A stretch of DNA of 60,346 bases from Candidatus Sulfotelmatobacter sp. GTDB lineage: Bacteria; Acidobacteriota; Terriglobia; Terriglobales; Acidobacteriaceae. Positions within the stretch are counted from its first letter, which is position 1, and every line of letters starts with the position of its first letter. Position numbers and translations under genes: made by a program. Positions 56,004 to 60,346 of the stretch are shown piece after piece. The stretch lies in NCBI GenBank assembly GCA_017883385.1, contig JADGNQ010000018.1, positions 1 through 60,346 on the forward strand. Reading direction: 5' to 3'. A model generated the notes under the pieces. That model ran no database searches. It worked only from the letters and a program-made list of their open reading frames with translations, and had not been told where the DNA came from.

Positions 56004-57050
56004 CTAGCGGGACACCCGGATGCAAGGTCTTGCATTCGACAGGACCTCGCCGATCTGCACCGCCGCAACGCCCGCATCATTGAGAACGCGCGCCAGCGGC
56101 GCCGCGTCAGGCGTTGAGATCAACAAGCCTCCCGCGGTCTGCGGATCGAATAGCAACGCCCTCACATCGTCTGGAACTTCGTCGTCGTACTCGACCAGAC
56201 ACTCGGCAAAGTCGCGGTTGTTCTTGAGGCCACCAGGAATGTATCCCGCCCGAACGCACTCCAGCGCTCCCTCGAGCAGCGGAACCTGCCCAGCAGAAAT
56301 GCGGATCGCCACATCTGAAGCCAGTACCATTTCGCGCGCATGTCCGATCAGACCGAACCCAGTTACGTCAGTCATTGCGTTCACGCGAAACTTTCCACCA
56401 GTGATTACTTCCGCGGCCCGCTTGTTGAGCGTGGTCATCGACCGCACCGCCGCATTAATCCACGCCGGTTCGGCTTTCCCTTTCTTGATCGCAGTCGAGA
56501 TCACACCCGTGCCGAGAGCCTTACTGAACAACAGACCATCGTCCGGTTTGGCCCCGGAGTTTGCCAGAACTTTCTTCGGGTGGACGATTCCGGTCACGGA
56601 ATATCCAAACTTCGTCTCTTCATCCCGGATGCTGTGCCCGCCAATCACGGTACATCCCGCCTCGATCATCTTCGACAACCCGCCCGCGAGAATGCGCTCC
56701 AGAATTTCCAACTCCGCCTTGTCCGGGAAACATACCAGCGCGAGCGATGTGAGCGGCTTCCCGCCCATGGCGTATACGTCGCTCAGCGCGTTCGTTGCCG
56801 CAATCTGGCCGAATGTGTACGGATCGTCGACGACCGGGGTGAAGAAATCGACGGTCTGCACCAGAGCCTGGTCTGGCGCGATTAGATACACTCCGGCGTC
56901 GTCGGCGTGATCGAAGCCGACCAGAACATTCGGGTCGTGTTGCCGGGCTAATTTCCCAAGCACCGTGTCCAGCGCCGCCGGACTCAGCTTGGAAGCTCAA
57001 CCCGCAGCTTTAACAGACTCCGTCAGCCGAAATGGTTTACCTTCAGGCAT
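56004..57050 (-). CDS. selD: Selenide, water dikinase with in-frame selenocysteine (UGA) codon
   Basis: 348 residues if the TGA at 56997-56999 is read as selenocysteine (residue 18). From ATG 57050 the chain begins MPEGKPFRLTESVKAAG, then TGA, then ASKLSPAALDTVLGKLAR, which is the SelD N terminus with Sec at the position of E. coli Cys17 (GAGCGCKIS). Without Sec decoding the gene would seem to start only at GTG 56963 and lack its catalytic residue. Further motifs are DDAGVYLI (ATP/Mg), GQIAATNALSDVYAMGG and TAGGLLIS. It makes selenophosphate from selenide and ATP for Sec-tRNA or selenouridine. A bSECIS-like hairpin follows the UGA. Confidence 0.92.
56956..56992 (-). promoter_or_regulatory. 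bSECIS-like hairpin in selD mRNA
   Basis: Four bases after the in-frame UGA the RNA can pair CCAAGC (56992-56987) with GCUUGG (56961-56956), and inside it GUCC with GGAC around a 9-base GC-rich loop. Distance and two-part stem fit a bacterial selenocysteine insertion element bound by SelB. Confidence 0.65.
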
Positions 57051-57091
57051 GGAGTCATTGTAGCGGGAACGCAAGTGGGGAACGGCGAATC

Positions 57092-57595
57092 CTACTTCAC
57101 CGCGACATCTGTGACTCGCATCTCCGGATACGCCCGGTTCCATTGCGCCGAGATGCTGTCAAACGTCAAGCGGAAGGGCTGACTCTGGCCGGGAGCTAGC
57201 GGCGAAACACGAACGTCTACCGGTTCGGGATAAGCCCCGTTGGTCCTGATCACCTGTAGCGGCATTTCTTCACGCTGCGCGAGTTGCCCCATATCGTCTT
57301 TGAAAACGACTTCCACCACAACGTGGGTCACAGTCTTGTCACCAGTGTTCGCAATTGTGCCGTCGACATAACTGACGGTGTGCCCAATGAAATTTTCCGC
57401 CGCGCTCATCTTGAAATCGGAAAGCTTCAGGCTGGCGATGTAGGGCGGTGGCGCCTTGGCAGCCTTCGGCGACTCGCGCAGCAAAAACGCAACCGCCAGC
57501 GCAACCGCAATCACCGCCGCCACCGCAATGACGATAATCAAACGGCTGGAATCGCGTTCCTCATCGACCGGCGTCTGCTGACCCAGGCTACCCAT
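57092..57595 (-). CDS. Membrane-anchored protein with FxLYD/DUF2393-like beta domain
   Basis: 167 residues. A charged N terminus precedes one membrane helix (LIIVIAVAAVIAVALAVAF), then about 120 residues of beta pattern (SYVDGTIANTGDKTVTHVVV, EVVFKDDMGQLAQREEM, VSPLAPGQSQPFRLTF). The 'GxIxNxGxxxVxxVxVxVxFxD' run is typical of extracytoplasmic FxLYD or DUF2393 domains. The start lies 42 bases after the selD end on the same strand, so they may be separate units. Function unknown. Confidence 0.7.
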   Translation of the reverse strand: MGSLGQQTPVDEERDSSRLIIVIAVAAVIAVALAVAFLLRESPKAAKAPPPYIASLKLSDFKMSAAENFIGHTVSYVDGTIANTGDKTVTHVVVEVVFKDDMGQLAQREEMPLQVIRTNGAYPEPVDVRVSPLAPGQSQPFRLTFDSISAQWNRAYPEMRVTDVAVK

Positions 57596-57690
57596 GAAAG
57601 GAATTGTAGGCTGGGAATATTGGATTGTCGATTGACAGTCTCATCCTCTTGTCCAGGATGACAAGAGGGTAAATGAGACGATTCGATAGT

Positions 57691-58848
57691 CTAAGCTCTG
57701 CGCGCCGCCAGCAGCTTCGCCGCGTTGTCGTGATAAACCTGCTTCAAAATCGCACCGCTCAACCCGAACCCGTTCAGGCTCCAGTGATACGAGAACTGCT
57801 CGGCCTCGTAAAAGTGTTCATCCAGCGACTCCAGGATTCGGAATGTAACCCGGTACATCGCCTTGTCGACGCCCATATCGGTCCCATAGACAAGGCGGTC
57901 GGCATGCTTGGCATAAAACTGCGAGGCAAAGCGCGGAATCGGAGCGGTCTCCGCGTACCGCGCAGAAATATCCGCGTATAGATTGGGATTGCGGTCGAGC
58001 GCCTCTCCCAGCCGCGCCAGATCATAATCAAGGTTGGCGAAGTGGCACGCGATAAACGTCGTGTTCCGGTGCCTCTGCACCGTGCGCTCCAGAATGTCGA
58101 CCATGCCTGCCAATCCCACAATGCCGGGCTGGTTGTCGAGTCGCCACTCGTATGCGTTCATCAGCCCATCGTTGTACCGGTCCATCTTCTGATACATCCA
58201 GATCGGGTCGGCGACGTGCAGGCTGATGGGCATCCCCAGTTCGCCCGCCTTTTCCCACAAGGCGTCCATCCGCACATCATCCGGATGCATCCCCGGCGCA
58301 TTCGATTTCCCGGATCTCAACCCTTTCCCTTTGTCGTGAATCTCCCCCACGCCGCGCGCTCCCGCTTGCTGGCACCGCTCCAGTTCCTTCACGGCTGCCG
58401 CTCCGAATCCTGGCTTGTCATGGCCCGCAAAATCAAAGCCGCACCACATCTCAAATCGATCGGGATACTTCGAATACTTCTTCTGAATACTGTCGAACTC
58501 CGCGCCGGTGGTCATGGTCAAGATCATGGTCTTTTCCACTCCAACCTCGTCCATGTTCTTGACCCACTCCTCAATCTCCCGCGCAGTCTTGGCGTAGGGA
58601 TGGGAGTGCATGTCGATCACGGGAAATTTAGCCTTCGCAATCTCCGTGACCGGAATTTTGTAGATGGATTTCGGCCGGTAATCCTTCAGCAGAAGAGTCT
58701 CGGGCGACGCGACCTTCTTCGTTGCCGGAGCATTCGCCAGCGATCCAGGCTTCGCATCCTCCGAAGCAGTTCCGAATGCAGAGACAGATGGCAGCCCGAC
58801 CGCCAGCCCCGCCATGTTGGCCCATTTCAGGAATGATCTTCGATTCAT
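57691..58848 (-). CDS. Amidohydrolase-family protein with Tat signal
   Basis: 385 residues from ATG 58848, with GAGGG before it. Twin-arginine signal NRRSFLKWANMAGLAVGLP. Metal-site motifs: FPVIDMHSHPY for the first His pair, ISLHVADP, ACHFANLD and the terminal-strand Asp in YGTDMGVDKAMY. It is of the amidohydrolase_2 type (decarboxylase and hydrolase members), and the substrate cannot be read. A gap of 60 bases separates it from the next gene's start on the opposite strand. Confidence 0.88.
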   Translation of the reverse strand: MNRRSFLKWANMAGLAVGLPSVSAFGTASEDAKPGSLANAPATKKVASPETLLLKDYRPKSIYKIPVTEIAKAKFPVIDMHSHPYAKTAREIEEWVKNMDEVGVEKTMILTMTTGAEFDSIQKKYSKYPDRFEMWCGFDFAGHDKPGFGAAAVKELERCQQAGARGVGEIHDKGKGLRSGKSNAPGMHPDDVRMDALWEKAGELGMPISLHVADPIWMYQKMDRYNDGLMNAYEWRLDNQPGIVGLAGMVDILERTVQRHRNTTFIACHFANLDYDLARLGEALDRNPNLYADISARYAETAPIPRFASQFYAKHADRLVYGTDMGVDKAMYRVTFRILESLDEHFYEAEQFSYHWSLNGFGLSGAILKQVYHDNAAKLLAARRA

Positions 58849-58908
58849 TGTGTCTCCCTCGTTCGTTTCGTGTGGCTCGCGTGTAAAGCCATTGCTAAAA
58901 TCCGGCGC

Positions 58909-59649
58909 ATGGCCGTCTACATTTATAGCGAACAGCAAATCGAGAGCATTATCCGCGCAACCAAACGATTCCGTCTACGCAATTGCGCTGTGGCCACGGT
59001 CATACTGGTCGCTGCCTGCCTGGTCGCCTCTTTTCGTCCGGAGTGCATCTTTGGCGCACGCGAACAGGCCCGCATCTGGGTGGTAGCTGTCCTGTTCGTT
59101 TTCGTTGCCGGACCACTCGTCGACACTCTTTGGCGATGGACGAGCCGTCCCTTAAGACTGCAGCGGTTCCTGCGAGAAAGAAAGATCGAGGTTTCTGCGG
59201 AAGGAGTCACCGTCTCGGGCGCCCCCAGTGTCAGACGACTTGCGTGCAACGAGATTCAGAGCGCGGATGAGGTTCCTTGGGGACTCTACCTGCGCTCCCC
59301 GAACCGCTATCGCTGGATCCTCATCCCCGCAAAGATTGAAGGCTTCGAACAGGTGAAGCGCGAAATTGCGGAGATGGGAATTCCAATCGTGCGATCCGCC
59401 GCGCCTCCCAACTGGGAAGAACTTGCCGGCGCCGTCGTCTTCATCGGCACGATGCTCTGCGCCATTTTCGCCCACAGCGCAAGCGTGCTGGCCGCAAACC
59501 TTTTGATTTCCGTGCTGGTGGCAGTAGTCGGGTTTCTGATTGTCAGTGCGAGTCCTGACAATCTCCCGAAAATGCGTTGGGCCCGCTTCGGAATTTTCCT
59601 GCCCGTAGCGATGACCGCATCGATGTTATGGACTGCGATGGGGAAGTGA
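58909..59649 (+). CDS. Membrane protein with PH-like middle domain
   Basis: 246 residues from ATG 58909 (GTG 58870 possible). Two helices at about 25-65 (CAVATVILVAACLVASF and VVAVLFVFVAGPLVDTL), then a soluble stretch (KIEVSAEGVTVSGAPSVRRL, YLRSPNRYRWILIPAKIEGF) resembling bacterial PH (YcxB-like) domains, then two to three helices at the end. It is probably an inner-membrane protein with the PH-like part in the cytoplasm. Function unknown. Confidence 0.7.
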   Translation: MAVYIYSEQQIESIIRATKRFRLRNCAVATVILVAACLVASFRPECIFGAREQARIWVVAVLFVFVAGPLVDTLWRWTSRPLRLQRFLRERKIEVSAEGVTVSGAPSVRRLACNEIQSADEVPWGLYLRSPNRYRWILIPAKIEGFEQVKREIAEMGIPIVRSAAPPNWEELAGAVVFIGTMLCAIFAHSASVLAANLLISVLVAVVGFLIVSASPDNLPKMRWARFGIFLPVAMTASMLWTAMGK

Positions 59650-59656
59650 GACTTAT

Positions 59657-60028
59657 CTAGCTTTGGTCTGCAGTCCGAAGAAATGCCACCATAAACAACA
59701 CGCCCAGCACCATGTCGATTCCGCTGAGCACCAGATCCGACCCGTGCATTCGCTGCTGAAGATACAACACGATTGACGCCACTCCAAAGGTGAACTTTTC
59801 GAGCACCGCCGGAATCATCATCGGGCGCAAGCGCACCGGATCTCGCGCAATAACCACGAACGCCACCTGCCACACTAGCCCGACACTGACGAAACCATAA
59901 TAGAAACCGGGATGAGTAATGACCGGAGGGTCTCGACGGCCAATCACGTCGAACATGAAATAAAGCGGCGTCAGGACAAGAAATCCCCAAACCGCAGCCA
60001 CCCAAAAAACGACCTTAGCGAATTTCAT
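59657..60028 (-). CDS. Small four-helix membrane protein
   Basis: 123 residues with four hydrophobic segments (VVFWVAAVWGFLVLTPLYF, GFYYGFVSVGLVWQVAFVVI, TFGVASIVLYL, GIDMVLGVLFMVAFL). Arg/Pro-rich loops between them suggest an inner-membrane protein. No motif identified. It converges with the 58909 gene and lies 18 bases downstream of the TldD/PmbA gene on the same strand. Confidence 0.7.
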   Translation of the reverse strand: MKFAKVVFWVAAVWGFLVLTPLYFMFDVIGRRDPPVITHPGFYYGFVSVGLVWQVAFVVIARDPVRLRPMMIPAVLEKFTFGVASIVLYLQQRMHGSDLVLSGIDMVLGVLFMVAFLRTADQS

Positions 60029-60046
60029 CCGCCGACTCCGAAACCG

Positions 60047-60346
60047 CTACTCCCCGCCCACCGTCAGCCCGTCCACTCGAATCGTCGGCGCCGCGACCGC
60101 CCCTCTGAACTCCAGGTCATTGGCGATCTCGGAAATATTGAAGAACAGCTCCTTCAGATTCCCCGCCACCGTGATCTCTTCCACCGGATACGTCAACTCC
60201 CCGCCCGAGATCCAAAGCCCCGAAGCCCCGCGCGAATAGTCGCCGGTCACCAGATTCACGCCCTGCCCCAGAAACTCCGTGACGTAAAGACCTTCCTTCA
60301 CACCAGAGATCAGCTCTTTCGCCGTCTTGGGCCCGGGCTGCAGAAA
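60047..60346 (-). CDS. TldD/PmbA-type metalloprotease, C-terminal end only
   Basis: 99 residues from the right edge to the stop at 60047. The stretch QGVNLVTGDYSRGASGLWI, followed by GELTYPVEEITVAGNLKEL, is the conserved C-terminal part of TldD/PmbA (peptidase U62) proteins. This protease group processes ribosomal peptides such as microcin B17 and degrades CcdA. The catalytic HExxxH half would lie outside the window. Confidence 0.9.
   Translation of the reverse strand, partial: FLQPGPKTAKELISGVKEGLYVTEFLGQGVNLVTGDYSRGASGLWISGGELTYPVEEITVAGNLKELFFNISEIANDLEFRGAVAAPTIRVDGLTVGGE

Overview
This window (about 60 kb, GC-rich) looks like a chromosomal segment of an Acidobacteriota member of the Koribacter/Terriglobia type. 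This is inferred from gene content: many two-component hybrid kinases, acidobacterial-style PASTA, SurA-like and OB/HD proteins, a chemotaxis set with an HDOD protein, and many short palindromic repeats between genes. There is no complete rRNA or tRNA gene and no CRISPR array. The left edge cuts an unidentified minus-strand gene and the right edge cuts a TldD/PmbA protease gene.

Layout. 0-1.35 kb is a decayed, nearly gene-free stretch holding the 5' half of a tRNA-Ser(GCU) and a scrap of a TolB-like protein gene, so it may be an old integration boundary. 1.35-8.85 kb is a run of signalling genes: receiver protein, receiver-GGEEF diguanylate cyclase, MASE1 hybrid kinase with two receivers and an HPt, PAS hybrid kinase, and receiver-PilZ protein. 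9.6-14.9 kb is a probable five-gene operon: two coiled-coil proteins, a membrane-anchored substrate-binding protein fused to an OmpA peptidoglycan-binding domain, an ABC permease and an ABC ATPase. It is my best candidate for an undescribed system. 14.9-20.2 kb is a carbohydrate locus (GH16, GH30, uronate isomerase, ExuT-like transporter). 21.1-27.5 kb holds a membrane diguanylate cyclase, a striking OmpR-type regulator/MotB chimera, cheR-HDOD-cheB and a lone receiver. 27.7-35.8 kb holds an M1-like aminopeptidase, a TPR metalloprotease, a PP2C/SpoIIE-type phosphatase, a SurA-like chaperone, a YhaM-like OB/HD protein and a lipoprotein. 36.1-43.5 kb holds a HAD hydrolase, a LuxR-type regulator that lacks its phospho-Asp, and housekeeping genes aroC, def, fmt and rsmB followed by SUKH-like and PASTA proteins. 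43.7-48.0 kb holds two paralogous secreted proteins, a small exported protein and a frameshifted membrane spermidine-synthase-like gene. gyrA lies at 48.5-51.2 kb.

51.2-54.7 kb is an accessory pocket: a caspase-like protease, a REP-associated Y1 transposase (RAYT) framed by its inverted REP units, and a PD-(D/E)XK-like protein. 54.9-60.3 kb holds an aldo/keto reductase, selD, an amidohydrolase, small membrane proteins and the TldD/PmbA end. selD is read correctly only if an in-frame UGA at codon 18 is decoded as selenocysteine, and a bSECIS-like hairpin follows that codon.

Themes: c-di-GMP and phosphorelay signalling (GGEEF, PilZ, HPt), chemotaxis, envelope maintenance, plant or fungal polysaccharide use, and repeated invasion by short palindromic repeats, one of which sits in frame inside gyrA. 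All functional calls come from motifs and family resemblance read by eye. No database search was run.
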